In this document: piece by piece, positions 33,601 to 43,232 of the stretch
How the letters are laid out: every line of letters begins with the position of its first letter
Position numbering within the stretch: the first letter of the stretch is position 1
Assembly (NCBI GenBank): GCA_947247005.1
Contig: OX365948.1
Location: forward strand, 11,211,455-11,275,454
Source: Spisula solida
Lineage: Eukaryota; Mollusca; Bivalvia; Venerida; Mactridae
Length of the DNA stretch: 64,000 nucleotides
Direction: 5' to 3'
Notes under the pieces: model-generated
What the model saw: the letters and a program-made list of their open reading frames with translations, nothing else
The model's database searches: none
Told to the model about the DNA's origin: nothing
Position numbers and translations under genes: made by a program

Positions 33601-36600
33601 AGAAAAAAAAGATTCCCTTTATCACATAAACTTAGGAAGCCCTCATTTTGATAAATATGATGTATGCTGCATAGGTTTCAACCAAACTGTTACCCGGACA
33701 ATGAACTCAACGCCTTGATGACTTTAGTATTATCATGATGTCATAGTCCCATCAAGGCATGGATTGGCTCATGTTAAGTCACAGCTAATTGAAATATTTA
33801 CTGCACATCCAGGGAGTGCTGAAAAATATTTCAAGCATGGGTTTATCGCACTGCTAGAACACAACATATGTGATAAAGGTTGATAATCAGGACATGATAG
33901 TCTAGCAATTGTCAGATAAAACAAGTAATTAAGAATTGCAAGCAATACGAAGTCCCCTACCGGTTTTAAGCCATAGCAACCAAAATGGTCGGAATCAAAA
34001 TATTTTTGGACGTGCATTATCCCCCTATTGCCCCCTATCTACATACCAAATTCAATAAACCTAGCTTGGAAACTATTTGAGTTATGTCAGGATCCAGATA
34101 TTTGGACGGAATGACGGACAGACGTTCTCCCTGACTAGACTTTGTGGGGTTTTTTTTGGTTCATCCTTTTGTTTGTAAAAGCCATAAGCAATATTTTGCA
34201 CCCCGTAAGCAACGGAATGAATAGAATCTAAATATAGCCTATTGTTCCGCACCCCACAACTACAAATGTGTGCATACGGATGGACGTTCTCCCTGACGTG
34301 ACGTTGTGGGGTTTTCTTTTGTTCATTCTTTTGTTTGTAAAACCCCATAAGCAACATTTTGCACCCTGTAAGCAACGGAATGAATAGAATCTAAATATAG
34401 CCTATTGTTTCGCACCCCACAACTACAAGCGGGTGCGTCGTACGTACGGACGGACTGACTGACAGACGGAGGGCAAACCTATAGTCCCCTGTGGTAAAAA
34501 ACCGGTAGGGGACTAATAACCTTATTCTGGTGTACTATTGTTTTCACTTGTACTATTTTTTCAGGTACAGGGACTTGATGTTATCATTGTTAAAACCTGA
34601 TGGTGTATATTATTTGGCAGTATTAGAGTATGATCCGACAGTTTGGCCAGGTATAGCCTACACTTTTAACTTGTTTGTCTTGTTTTTAATTTTGTGGACC
34701 ATAATGAAAATTGGTGTGCCAATCCACAGAAAATAAAGAAGTTATTATTAATTTTATTATTAATAATAATTTGTTTGTTTTTAGCTCGACTTTTCGAAGA
34801 AAAAAAGTCTAGCTATTGTCGTGACGGGATCGTGTGCGTGGGCGTGTGTATGTGCGTTGGTTAAGTTTATTGTCAGAGTCAATTTCTCTGTCAATTACTC
34901 AAAGACTATCACAGGTATCAATTTGAAACTTAATATAGTTATTCAACATCACAAGGGGAGTCCATACTGACAAGGCTGATAACTCTGTGACAAATATTGA
35001 TGGATTTATTTGCCCTTGTTTGGACTTAGTACATAGAAATAGTGGCAAATTTTATTCCCCTTTTCTGACATTGCATCTTTACACAAAAATGTCAATTACT
35101 CAAAGACTATCAGAGGTATCCACTTAAAACTCAACATAATTCTTTTCTATCACAAGGGGAGTTCATACATACAGGGCTGGTAACTATGTGACGTATATTT
35201 ATGAGTTATCTGCCCTTGTTAATCTTAGAATTTTGACTCACAGATTAGCAAGGTTAGTATCAAGTACGAGAAAGTCAAGCGTCCAGCACTCGTAGGCGGT
35301 GCTCTTGTTTTATTTGGTTTTGAATGTTGTTTCTCAACAATTTAACGTTATTTACGGCAGCCAAATTTCACCTTACCAGTTTTCTTGGACTGTATTCTAA
35401 CCTGATTACTAACATACCCTTCCACTTGGAACCAGCAACTTTTCCGCATGTGGAGGAAAATCCACATTGATGTCAAATTTTCATGGAATGGTACGGACTG
35501 TCTTGAATGGAAATCATTTTTGTTTAATCTGTTCTAGTACATTGAGAAACAACTATTGTAACTACCAATCGATGATAGCCTAGTGGTAGAGTACTGAAGT
35601 ATTTGCTTATATTGCGGAAGGTCTGTAGTTCACTCCATATCAAAGACAAAAGAAAAAATAATAGCAAGAGTCTTGCATACAAGAAATTGTAAATCAGTAA
35701 CTCAATGATCACCTATTAATGTAAGTCAGCCCCTCCTACTTTTATTATGCTGCCAGAATTCTTCCATTTGCTTGCAAAATGTTATGGGACCATGCATGCT
35801 TAGAAGTGTCTGAAGACATTGGCGTCAATTGTTTTTATGTTTTCCCTTAATGACCATTTAGCTAGGTGATGAGTTAAAAGATGTATCACATAATACGCAT
35901 GAATTTGTCATTAATTGTTAAGGTACTTTTACTGTTGTACTTACTTCAAACAGGTCCTCCACACTCACTGTCTGACAAGCTTATAAAAGATTTGTATGGT
36001 AAGTTCTTTATTTGTTTCTCTTACTGTTAGATTTAATCCATTTATGACCCCCCAACTTTGATGAGGTGGTATATTACTTTGCACATGTCAGTCTGTCTGT
36101 CTGTCTGTCTGTCGGTAGGCCAAATGGTTTCCATTCAATAACTCAACAACGCTTTGCCCTAGGATCTTCAAACTTTACATGGAGGTTGGTCATCAACAGT
36201 AGATTTTGAGGTCAGTAGGCAGGCGTGTAGCACCGATTACTCGTTTACTTGATCAAGTATAGTTGAAAATGAAAATACCAAAGTAACAATTGTTTAAAGT
36301 TCGAAAAATGTATTAAAATCATCATAGACAGTGTGCAGGGGGGAATACTTATGTAACACATCATCTAAGCTCCAACCTGACCTTTTCAATACTGCAAATT
36401 AAGTTCCCCAGAACGCTCAGGAGGTTAAAATGAATCTATTGTTTTCAAAACATTTCCCCAGAACCCCCTAGTTGCTCATTTTAAAATATTTTACGTTTCA
36501 GTTTATCACAAACCGATTTTCGACGGACGTAAATTTATGTTGTATGCTGCACATATAAAGATTTGCATCGGTTATAGCTCATTCTCTAACAAAATAGCTA

Positions 36601-37940
36601 TTTTGAAATAGTCAATATTATCACGCTCATGATTGCGTATCTAACAAATCTGCAACATGTTACAGCAGTTTTTTATTATTAAATCTTGACTGATTTAATG
36701 AGACAAAATTGACTTCAAAACTCCACCAGAGACCTTTAAATCGATTGTACAATACAAAACCTTCCTGTAGGAGGACCTCCAGACCACCCTTCCGCACCAA
36801 CCCACTTACGAGTAAGTTCAAATAAGACCACGCTACACCCCTAGTAGGTCAGTGGTTAAGGTCACTGTGACCTTTACCATTTCTGAATATTGGGCTGCCA
36901 TGGGGGCATATGTGTTTTACTAAACATCTGTAACTACAGCACATAATAATGTAACTACTTCACATAATGATGTCACTACTGCATATAATGATGTAACTAC
37001 TGCATAAATGATGTAACTACTGCACATAATGATGTAACTACAGCACAAAATGATGTAACTACTGCACATAATGATGTTACTACAGCACATAATGATGTCA
37101 CTACTGCACGTAATGATGTCACTACAGCACATAATGATGTCACTACTGCACGTAATGATGTCACTACAGCACATAAGGATGTAACTACTGCACATAATAA
37201 TGTAACTACTGCACATAATAATGTAACTACTGCACATAATAATGTAACTACTGCACATAATGATGTCACTACAGCACATTATGATGTCACAACTGCACGT
37301 TATGATGTAACTACAGCACATAAGGATGTAACTACTGCACATAATGATGTTACTACTGCACATAATGATGTTACTACTGCACATAATGATGTAACTACTG
37401 CACATAATGATGTCACTACAGCACATAAGGATGTAACTACTGCACATAATAATGTAACTACTGCACATAATGATGTCACTACAGCACATAATGATGTAAC
37501 TAATGCACATAATGATGTAACTACTGCACATTATGACATTAGTCATATGAAGGCAGCAATGGCGTTCCTTGATATAAAATAACCACATTTTTTCAAAATA
37601 GTCCTGTTGGGATCCGGATCCCACCCCACCCCTCTGGATCCTCATTGGTACCTTAAACACAAAAGAGTGCATTATATATGGCCGTCAGGAGGATAGGACA
37701 TTGATGGTTTGCAAACATCATTGTGTTCTAAATACATGTGTTATATTTGTTTCTATAGATGGACGTTGTGACATTAAATTAGTTGAAGAATCGGAGCGTG
37801 CTGGACAGAACATCAATGCTGTTAAATCAGTGTCTAATGATGTCGACCAACCACAACCTAAGCTGAGTAGTGCTGGCGCTGCTATAAAAACTTCCTCTTA
37901 CATACTTGACAGATGGTACAAAATGGTGCTTAAACAATAA
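21633..37940 (+). CDS. TPMT: TPMT-like S-methyltransferase, coding exon split by a transposon
   Basis: Coding segments 21633-21686, 23236-23297, 26281-26370, 26935-27061, 30376-30428, 31180-31254, 34565-34650, 35954-35998 and 37759-37940 join to 774 nt (257 residues plus stop) with every intron phase consistent. Thiopurine methyltransferases transfer methyl from S-adenosylmethionine to sulfur (also selenium or tellurium in relatives) in the cytosol. Matches to the family: WVHRWAVGNTAFH (21-33), SAM-binding LPLCGKTPDILW (58-69), GHTVCGVEIA (74-83), ADLFDL (122-127), FDIIWDSKSLVAIN (135-148), YLAVLEYDPTVWPGPPH (170-186). Length is close to the usual ~245. The first coding exon carries a 1.54-kb hAT-like insertion that would stop translation unless removed. 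ATG at 21633 is the first in frame after the acceptor. Without the insertion the gene is intact. Confidence 0.9.
21687..23230 (-). mobile_element. hAT-like transposon inserted in TPMT exon 1
   Basis: TIRs: CAGGCGCGTAGCTAGCC at the left end and the complement of CAGGCGCGTAGCTACC at the right end. ATAAC directly flanks both ends (21682-21686, 23231-23235). An ATCATGTGGATTCA word lies near both ends. Minus-strand transposase remnants are present. The 5-bp duplication is shorter than the 8 bp usual for hAT, though some hAT groups are described with 5 bp. Confidence 0.85.
22430..22830 (-). pseudogene. Degenerate hAT transposase fragment
   Basis: Minus strand, in two frames. GYDGASNLSGCHRRVQ (about 22800-22750) then a stop; in another frame HCKVHNLNHYVYAYRE and NLLNPVQQIS (about 22710-22640). 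These match the Q-G-YDGASNM-G...-H-C-AH-LNL pattern of ZMYM1-like hAT transposases. Stops and frameshifts show that it cannot encode an active enzyme. Confidence 0.8.
23236..23297 (+). CDS. TPMT: TPMT coding exon 1, right part
   Basis: Resumes exactly in frame after the duplicated ATAAC: SEWVHRWAVGNTAFHRDQPN, then GTAAGT donor from 23298, ending after two codon bases. Confidence 0.85.
23330..23720 (-). pseudogene. LINE 3' fragment
   Basis: The minus-strand reading VVESEYHFLLICPKHRKLR... (written here as VESEYHFLLICPKHRKLR) is the C-terminal signature of a non-LTR retrotransposon, better preserved than that at 8295. The minus-strand 3' end reads AATAAAGTTATGTTGTG followed by TTATG/TATA, a normal LINE tail. 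5'-truncated copy in TPMT intron 1. Confidence 0.8.
24410..24535 (+). repeat. tRNA-Leu-like SINE head
   Basis: TGGTCTAAGGCG...TATCACTGG...GAGTTCAAGCTCC follows the tRNA-Leu A box/B box layout, and the sequence ends in an ATT-repeat tail (24520-24534). Not a functional tRNA: the acceptor stem does not close. Lies inside the outer MITE. Confidence 0.5.
24613..25615 (+). mobile_element. 1.0-kb mariner-like element (nested)
   Basis: 27-bp essentially perfect TIRs: GTGGGACGTTCAAAAATAAA at the left and its complement at the right; TA at 24611-24612 and 25616-25617. A + strand reading near 25125 gives FLEWHKRFSSALKDKE, reminiscent of the mariner transposase EWHKRF region, but frames are broken. Decayed or internally deleted copy inserted in the outer MITE. 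Confidence 0.75.
25790..26150 (+). repeat. tRNA-headed SINE
   Basis: GTGACCGAGAGGTTA (A-box-like) and GATACGAATCTCAG (B-box-like) about 45 bp apart, followed by a ~270-bp body and an A-rich end 'aaaaaaattatat'. Fits a tRNA-Ser-type derived SINE; open frames across it are incidental. Confidence 0.55.
26281..26370 (+). CDS. TPMT: TPMT exon 2 (PLCGK motif)
   Basis: Acceptor TTTGCAG ends at 26280; donor GTAACC begins at 26371. Encodes FLDANEDLM...LFLPLCGKTPDILW, the SAM-binding motif I region. The donor coincides with the first unit of a 28-bp tandem array. Confidence 0.85.
26371..26698 (+). repeat. 28-bp tandem repeat, ~11.7 copies, at a splice donor
   Basis: Unit 'taccagtgacctgtaaccct...'; 'gtgacctgt' recurs every 28 bp from 26392. 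The array starts at the exon's donor GTAACC, and every unit repeats ctGTAACcc. Confidence 0.9.
26935..27061 (+). CDS. TPMT: TPMT exon 3
   Basis: Acceptor GATCAG ends at 26934; donor GTGATC from 27062; ends in phase 0. Encodes MYNKGHTVCGVEIAEQPVR onward; the Glu of GVEI is the expected SAM ribose contact. Confidence 0.85.
27313..29631 (+). repeat. 31-bp satellite, ~75 copies
   Basis: Unit 'aatactagtgtaacggtcac' plus 'gtatagctggc'. Period 31 confirmed at 27325 and 27356. Between about 27530 and 27960 units follow a three-unit (93-bp) order (tatcattactagttt / tggcaatattagtg / tggcaatactagtg). Later parts alternate gtaacg-ttcacat and gaaatg-gtcacgt units. Confidence 0.95.
29632..30245 (+). repeat. 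26-bp satellite, ~23 copies
   Basis: Unit 'gagaatggtgtcatgtgagg' plus 'gagcca'. Starts immediately after the 31-bp array with no spacer, and its units decay toward the right end. Confidence 0.95.
30376..30428 (+). CDS. TPMT: TPMT exon 4
   Basis: Acceptor TTGTAG ends at 30375; donor GTAAGT from 30429. Encodes SKDGRLKLYVADLFDLS; ADLFDL is the family strand after the SAM loop. Confidence 0.8.
31180..31254 (+). CDS. TPMT: TPMT exon 5
   Basis: Acceptor TTTTTATAG ends at 31179; donor GTGAGT from 31255. Encodes SECGQFDIIWDSKSLVAIN, equivalent to the conserved FD-IWD-ALVAIN block. Confidence 0.9.
31371..32079. mobile_element. 709-bp pogo/Tigger-like MITE
   Basis: CAGTAAAGTTCC and GGAACTTTACTG ends bordered by TA (31369-31370, 32080-32081). 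Subterminal 'gtcttaatagcgag' and 'cggtcgtaatagcggga' phrases are typical of Tigger-type elements. No transposase. Confidence 0.8.
32341..33285 (+). mobile_element. Hairpin-started element with ~144-bp core repeats
   Basis: T run, then hairpin AGCTCAC...GTGAGCT, CCGTC microsatellite, about five core copies (landmark 'cttgtgtagtcactagaggt' every ~144 bp from 32579), then AGGTGAGCGACCTAGGGC and CCTCTTGTTTTAT. AGCTCACCT at the start is inverted at the end (AGGTGAGCG). Fits a non-autonomous Helentron ('pearl'-like) type. Confidence 0.75.
33286..33950. other. TPMT intron 6 spacer
   Basis: Nothing recognised beyond AT-rich sequence. Confidence 0.4.
33951..34514. mobile_element. 564-bp TIR element with internal duplication
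   Basis: AGTCCCCTACCGGTTTT at the left, AAACCGGTAGGGGACT at the right. Inside, a ~180-bp segment is repeated twice (landmark 'cataagcaa.attttgcacc' near 34182 and 34347). Open frames across it are incidental. Confidence 0.8.
34565..34650 (+). CDS. TPMT: TPMT exon 6
   Basis: Acceptor TTTTTCAG ends at 34564; donor GTATAG from 34651. Encodes YRDLMLSLLKPDGVYYLAVL and EYDPTVWP, matching the family's YLLCVLSYDP-HPGPP strand. Confidence 0.9.
34776..35312 (+). mobile_element. Hairpin-started element with ~199-bp core repeat
   Basis: Hairpin AGCTCGACTTTT...AAAGTCTAGCT, a GTGTGCGTGGGCG low-complexity stretch, two core copies (landmark 'gtcaattactcaaagactat' at ~34893 and ~35092), end GGTGCTCTTGTTTTAT. 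Confidence 0.7.
35572..35645 (+). repeat. tRNA-like SINE head or tRNA pseudogene
   Basis: TAGCCTAGTGGTAGAGTA (A box) and GGTCTGTAGTTCACTCC (B box) with tRNA spacing. Stems do not pair well, so not a working tRNA. Confidence 0.5.
35954..35998 (+). CDS. TPMT: TPMT exon 7
   Basis: Acceptor CAAACAG ends at 35953; donor GTAAGT from 35999. Encodes PPHSLSDKLIKDLY, the GPPF-V...I..LFG-equivalent segment. Confidence 0.85.
36040..36925 (+). mobile_element. Decayed hairpin-started element
   Basis: Starts TTTATGACCCCCCAAC, then a (GTCT)n run at about 36088-36112, nuclear-receptor-like AGGTCA phrases near 36845, and TGCCATGGGGGCATATG near the end. Probably interrupted around 36225-36835; boundaries approximate. 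Confidence 0.45.
36931..37540 (+). repeat. 21-bp satellite, ~29 copies
   Basis: Unit 'acataatgatgtaactactgc'. Because 21 is a multiple of three, the minus strand shows a long open frame of seven-residue repeats (CSSYIIM-like); this is a by-product of the period. Lies in the last TPMT intron. Confidence 0.95.
37759..37940 (+). CDS. TPMT: TPMT terminal exon
   Basis: Acceptor TTCTATAG ends at 37758. Encodes the last 59 residues (GRCDIKLVEESERAG ... SSYILDRWYKMVLKQ) and TAA at 37938-37940. A longer, polar insert than in vertebrate TPMT lies before the final YKMVLK. Confidence 0.8.
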
Positions 37941-38500
37941 ATTATGGTGTATAATGTATTGTATTCATGTACAAGTTTTATTTTTTCTGGTCAATGTGTC
38001 CATATTAACTAGTCGAACATTTAAACTTGTTAATCACTGGATATTCAAGACTGATCCTATTCATAAAATTCCTTTCATCAGACTATGGGAAATTGTATTC
38101 ATTTTGTCATTTCATGGTTTATTCAATATTGTTAATAATGAAATATTTTCATGTATCCTTTATGATTGGCTGAAGATGATTAGTCCAGTTGCATTGTCCA
38201 ATTTCATTAGCACCATTTGCAAACGTTTGTTTAATTGGTTGATATTTGGTCCCATTTAAACAATGGGGATAAAGTATAGAATGGAAGTGATACCCCTGAC
38301 GGTTTCTCACCTATAAATTTCGTCGCTTCAGTAAGTAAATCTTGATTTTTCTTTGTTTTGTAAGACATAATCAATGAAATCAACCAGCCCACCATACTAA
38401 TAGTTCTAAATAGTAAATTGGCTTTCAAAAATAAAGCTAACATTAAAAAATAAATTTGGTTTATACTTCATCACACCACATAGCAAATCAAAATGGGTCG
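37941..38500 (+). other. Probable TPMT 3' UTR
   Basis: No coding signal. AATAAA at 38430-38435 is a plausible polyadenylation signal about 490 nt after the stop; another AATAAA overlaps the stop codon. Confidence 0.45.
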
Positions 38501-38800
38501 TTTTTATGCCCCCGTATCGATAGATCGGGAGGCATATAGTGATTCACCTGTCCGTCCGTCCGTCCGTTCGTCTGTCCGTCCGTCCTGGTTAACCCAAATT
38601 GACCGTTTCTTCTAGCATCTTTATGGCTTGCTACAAAGCTTCCAAACTTGCATGGATGTTGTATATGAACACTCTCCACACACCTGTATCACCTGACCCC
38701 ATTTTGACCTTCACCTTGACCTAATTTTGGACTTAGACTTATTTATGGACAAGGCTTCCACAGGGGGCATAAGCGTTTATTGAACGCAGTCTTGTTTATT
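38501..38800 (+). mobile_element. Short hairpin-started element
   Basis: T run, hairpin ATGCCCCCG...CGGGAGGCAT, (CCGT)n microsatellite, 'gaccttgacctaattttg', then GGGGGCATAAGCG and AGTCTTGTTTAT. Single core copy. Confidence 0.65.
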
Positions 38801-39577
38801 TCTGCTAATGGGTGTTTTATATTGCCAGTCTTTGTTGTTTTCCCTGTGTCTGATGATATAACGTCTATTTTATCAATGAAACAATGCATAGGGACTTCTT
38901 TTAACGGTTTGTTCTACATTGGTAGAGAACAGCCAGAATCATGAGTTCTGATTGGTGGAGCTTCTTAAGTTGTACAGCAGACAGCAGCTTAATAACAATC
39001 CATTTACAGTGGTTCCAATATTCAACTATGAGCCGTCGAAATATAAGGTTAATAAATAAATTATTTTGTTATATGAAATGTTATAGATTACATCGAACAA
39101 TATATTACAACTTGACTTGCTGTACGATTCCAAATCTATGTGTGCTACTGTTTTTTGTCTATTAGACATTGTTAATCAAGTTCTTCATGTTTTTACGCAA
39201 TAACTGTATTGATTAGAATCTTGATTTGTTAGTGGTTGAACATGTACAGAACCTTCTTTCAGACAGCACAGTTGCTGCTCCAACCTTGGATGCCTTCAGG
39301 TCACTCCTGTAGGCAGCTACACTTCATCACTAGACATGACACTGTGTACATAGTTTTAATAGACATTTATGAACTTTTTTAACATTTGTGAGACACTGTG
39401 CGATCGCATTAAAAGTAAGGGAAAGCTGCTCTGTGGTCAGGGAAAAGTCAGGGAGTTTTGTGTCAGAATGTTTGTAGGAACCCAGATGTTGTATTCATGG
39501 TAATTGTACGGGTGTAAGTTGTCTTCACTATATTCAACTTTCAGTCTGTTGCCTTCACGGTGTTCTCCTTGGTTTAT
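38801..39577. other. Non-coding spacer
   Basis: No exon or repeat supported. Confidence 0.4.
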
Positions 39578-39627
39578 GTTTCATCAATGATCTAAAAATA
39601 CATGTACGTTTAGATCTTTGGTTTCGT
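39578..39627. mobile_element. 36-bp micro-palindrome with near-direct-repeat flanks
   Basis: CAATGATCTAAA (39585-39596) pairs with TTTAGATCTTTG (39609-39620) at 11 of 12 positions. Flanks GTTTCAT (39578-39584) and GTTTCGT (39621-39627) match at 6 of 7. Confidence 0.65.
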
Positions 39628-40494
39628 ATTCAGCTTAGTATTTGTAGCCTGCACAGTATTCAAGTTGGTGTATGAAAAACAGTATGTTGCATTCGTATTA
39701 CATGGACTTGTATTAAAAATTGTTACATGTATGCATGTATAATGCATGTATAATATTCAAATAATTATTGTAACAAAATAAATAAACAAAGAATACATGA
39801 GAATCTAGTGTATATCCATGAAATAACAGAATAAATTTATCATATGAACTTGCGTTGTTTAGTGTTATGTGTAAGTTCAGTGGATTTATAACTTGTGTGA
39901 AAATCAGGGTGATAGGTACCATAGAGTCACAACTAGGGCATTCTGTTCACAATATTAATTTAGTTAATTTTGATAATTCAAGGGACACAACTCCAGCATT
40001 ACTACCTGTAGCATGCAGTAATTTACTGCCACTGGTGGTGATGCAAAATATTTTCTAAGCAAAACTAGAAATGCTGACCGATACTGCTTTACAATGTACA
40101 ATTGTATAACTAAGCACAATATGTTTGTGCACAACACCAAAGAATACGATCTTTGACATCACAAATTCTGAACATTTCACTTCAACATTGGCACAGACTA
40201 TGTACAATACCTTGTTACTTGTCGCATGCTTACAAATGATATCAATTTGTGGATCGACAAGTGCATTTATATAAATCTTAAATAAATTTTTCCATGAACG
40301 AGAATGATAAACAGGAGAGGTCACAAAAATATAGGTCTGTTTTATTCGCGGCACACAAGTAAACAAGACGGTAACTTTATAACTACAGCTTCCCATGCAT
40401 TGATTTCTGTGTATGTTCATTCCCTTGTTGAAGATTATCTTACAGTTCTAACTCAATGACATATCATGTGATAAATTGAGTCTAGAAAACATTC
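39628..40494. other. Non-coding spacer
   Basis: Open frames on both strands have no recognisable product. Confidence 0.4.
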
Positions 40495-40573
40495 GTTAAT
40501 TCATACCAACTTCTATTAATGTGCTTACTAAACATATGCACGTCTCCGTTAATAAAAGTTGATATGAATTGAC
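40495..40573. repeat. 79-bp hairpin (MITE-like)
   Basis: Left arm GTTAATTCATACCAACTT... (25 nt) and right arm ending AAGTTGATATGAATTGAC pair with few mismatches; ~29-nt loop. Confidence 0.75.
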
Positions 40574-40672
40574 AACTTGTGTTAGAATATCTACATCTGC
40601 AAACTTCAGGGCACGGAGAAGATATATCAATATGTTAGAGAGCAATCGTATGATTCTTCTAGGTCCATATAA

Positions 40673-40692
40673 GAATTATTGAACGACCCTCG
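40673..40692 (-). mobile_element. Solo mariner-like terminus
   Basis: AATTATTGAACGACCCTCG followed by TA is the reverse complement of a CGAGGGTCGTTCAATAATT end, akin to that at 7271. No partner found. Confidence 0.4.
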
Positions 40693-40694
40693 TA

Positions 40695-42065
40695 TTGCAA
40701 GGAATCGTAATTAATTATGAAAGTAAAACTTCGAATTTGGTGTTCACGCTAATCTATTAAAACACACCGATATAAAAATGCATAATCAATTGCAAATGAG
40801 TTGCATACTGCAGTATAAAATACAATTTATAGATAACCATGCTAATTGAAACGTCTTTGAAACATACAGGCGATTTCTTAATTGCCAATGGTGGTGAGAA
40901 ATCTGAATCACTGCACAGTTACATATTAATGAACTTTTATTTTGGGTACAAACTATGTGTGTTAAAGATGGGTATAAAAATGTACTGCATGTACCTATTC
41001 TAATGTCAAACAAATTGGGGTTTGTTTGCGATCGACTGAAACGGTCGTAAGTGCTTATAGTCACTCGTGTTTTCTCTGCCAAATACATGTAGGCCAATGG
41101 CCTGTAACTCTGAGGGGGTGGTAATAATATATAATTCATATTGTTTTGTTGTCTGGAGTTTTGTCTAAATTCTTGGGTGATGATAAAGATGTTCACGGCA
41201 GTCTAAAGTGCACCATTATCTTAATACCATCACTTCAATGTATCAATGATAGCAAACCAAAGATCTAAAAATGTACAAACATATAACGAAGTGTAAACTG
41301 ATCATTCATTCATAAGCTTTGTCATCTAATCGCGTAAGGAAAATAGTGACTCGAACTTATAACCATGTACTAGTATCACATACATAATACTTTTGTTCTT
41401 CAAATCAATACAATGGTTAAAAATTAAGGTATTATTTAAAATGCTCCCTATTTAAATGCAGAACCGTTGTGTTGAAATTAACTTCTTACAGTTCAAAGGG
41501 AGAAGCACTCCATTAAAAGTACAAGTTGCTATAAAGAAACGCATTAGTCAGTGTGCGTCTAGAAAGTACACTTTCACCTATAGATAAGTCAAACTGTACT
41601 GTGTAGTTGCGTGTAGTACACTTCTGTCACACATTTTCTGGAGATGTACATCTCTATTGGTTACAAGTGTTAAGAGGGAAATATCGTTTGCTTCACAAGT
41701 CATGTTAGGTTTGATGTACATTTTGTGAAAAATACATTCCATACGTATACAACAAAATCTGCACATTTAGAGTTCGTGAAACGCTTTCTTCAAGAATTTA
41801 TAACCACAGTCACTTCGTATCTTTAAGTTAAAAATCGTTGAAGCATACAAACTCATATACATGTACTTAGAATGTAATAAACATGCTGACATGTTATCAT
41901 TAACTGTGTGTAAGTATGGGCCGGATTATCACTACTGATTATGTGAGGAATTACCCATAATGCGCTTTGGACTATGTTTGAGATGATGCGAACACAATGA
42001 GCTATAGAATACACTTGTGGTGTAGCTCTACCTTTGTATTAAGGCATCTTCAAGTTTTCATGCCG
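40695..42065. other. Non-coding spacer
   Basis: No gene recognised. A single arm CAAAGATCTAAAAATG near 41258 resembles the micro-palindrome family ends. Confidence 0.4.
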
Positions 42066-42099
42066 GGGCGTGTTTTGCACAAAGTCATGTCAACCTACC

Positions 42100-42384
42100 T
42101 CATTCCACGATGTTCGATCGAATCGGATGTCTAACACTGGCCCCAACGCCAAGCTGCTAATTGTCTGCAGAATTATCATGTACGTGTTGATAAGCAGCGG
42201 AGACTTTCGTATACCAACATGCACTCGGGACCACTCTGTCAAGTACTTGCTCTCCTTCTGTCATGCAGAAGTCTTCTTACACCCATTATTCCTCTTCGCC
42301 ATCTGGCTCTTAAACCAGCTCCCCGTGCAAGTCACCATGACCGACAGCGTTGAGGCATTCAAGAAGGGCCTGGTCACAGCCTAG
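42100..42384 (+). pseudogene. LINE C-terminal fragment
   Basis: The reading CTRDHSVKYLL...VFLHPLFLFAIWLLNQLP... then TDSVEAFKKGL fits the C-terminus of jockey/CR1-type non-LTR elements (SFFPRTI.LWN.LP......S.E.FK..L). TAG at 42382-42384. 5'-truncated. Confidence 0.7.
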
Positions 42385-42508
42385 ACTGCGAATATACATT
42401 TTAAGCTCCACTTTTCAAAGAATGAAGGAAGTTTTGCAATCACCCGACCGTCGGCGTAATGCTAATAAATGTTAAAGCTTAAGACCCAAACCCCTACATA
42501 TAAAGAGT

Positions 42509-43232
42509 AGGTTACTCTACCAAGGCAACCTTATGTGCAAGCGGGCACAAAGAGGATAGGTAGGTAGGTAGGTACTCTACCAAGGCAGCCTTATGTGCAA
42601 GCGGGCACAAAGAGGTTAGGTGGGTAGGTAGGTACTCTACCAAGGCAGCCTTATGTGCAAGCGGGCACAAAGAGGATAGGTAGGTAGGTACTCTACCAAG
42701 GCAGCCTTATGTGCAAGCGGGCACAAAGAGGATAGGTAGGTAGGTACTCTACCAAGGCAGCCTTATGTGCAAGCGGGCACAAAGAGGATAGGTAGGTAGG
42801 TAGGTACTCTACCAAGGCAGCCTTATGTGCAAGCGGGCACAAAGAGGATAGGTAGGTAGGTACTCTACCAAGGCAGCCTTATGTGCAAGCGGGCACAAAG
42901 AGGATAGGTAGGTAGGTAGGTAGGTACTCTACCAAGGCAGCCTTATGTGCAAGCGGGCACAAAGAGGATAGGTAGGTAGGTAGGTACTCTACCAAGGCAG
43001 CCTTATGTGCAAGCGGGCACAAAGAGGGTAGGTAGGTAGGTACTCTACCAAGGCAGCCTTATGTGCAAGCGGGCACAAAGAGGTTAGGTGGGTAGGTAGG
43101 TACTCTACCAAGGCAGCCTTATGTGCAAGCGGGCACAAAGAGGATAGGTAGGTAGGTACTCTACCAAGGCAGCCTTATGTGCAAGCGGGCACAAAGAGGA
43201 TAGGTAGGTAGGTAGGTACTCTACCAAGCGTT
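42509..43232 (+). repeat. 52-bp unit plus (GGTA)n array, 12 copies
   Basis: 'ctctaccaaggcagccttat' plus 'gtgcaagcgggcacaaagag' is nearly invariant. Units differ mainly in the number of GGTA/GGTG tetramers, so period varies from 56 to 64 bp. Confidence 0.95.

Noticed and set aside
34082..34375. 97-codon minus-strand frame
   Set aside because: Spans the internal duplication of a TIR element; repeats itself for that reason.
35572..35645. Functional tRNA gene
   Set aside because: A and B boxes are present but stems do not close; more likely a SINE head.
36920..37672. 250-codon minus-strand open frame of CSSYIIM-type repeats
   Set aside because: It exists because the 21-bp satellite keeps frame; no start context, no family, and it lies in a TPMT intron.
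40055..41196. Two minus-strand frames over 120 codons
   Set aside because: Low-complexity composition, no family resemblance, no splice sites supporting them.
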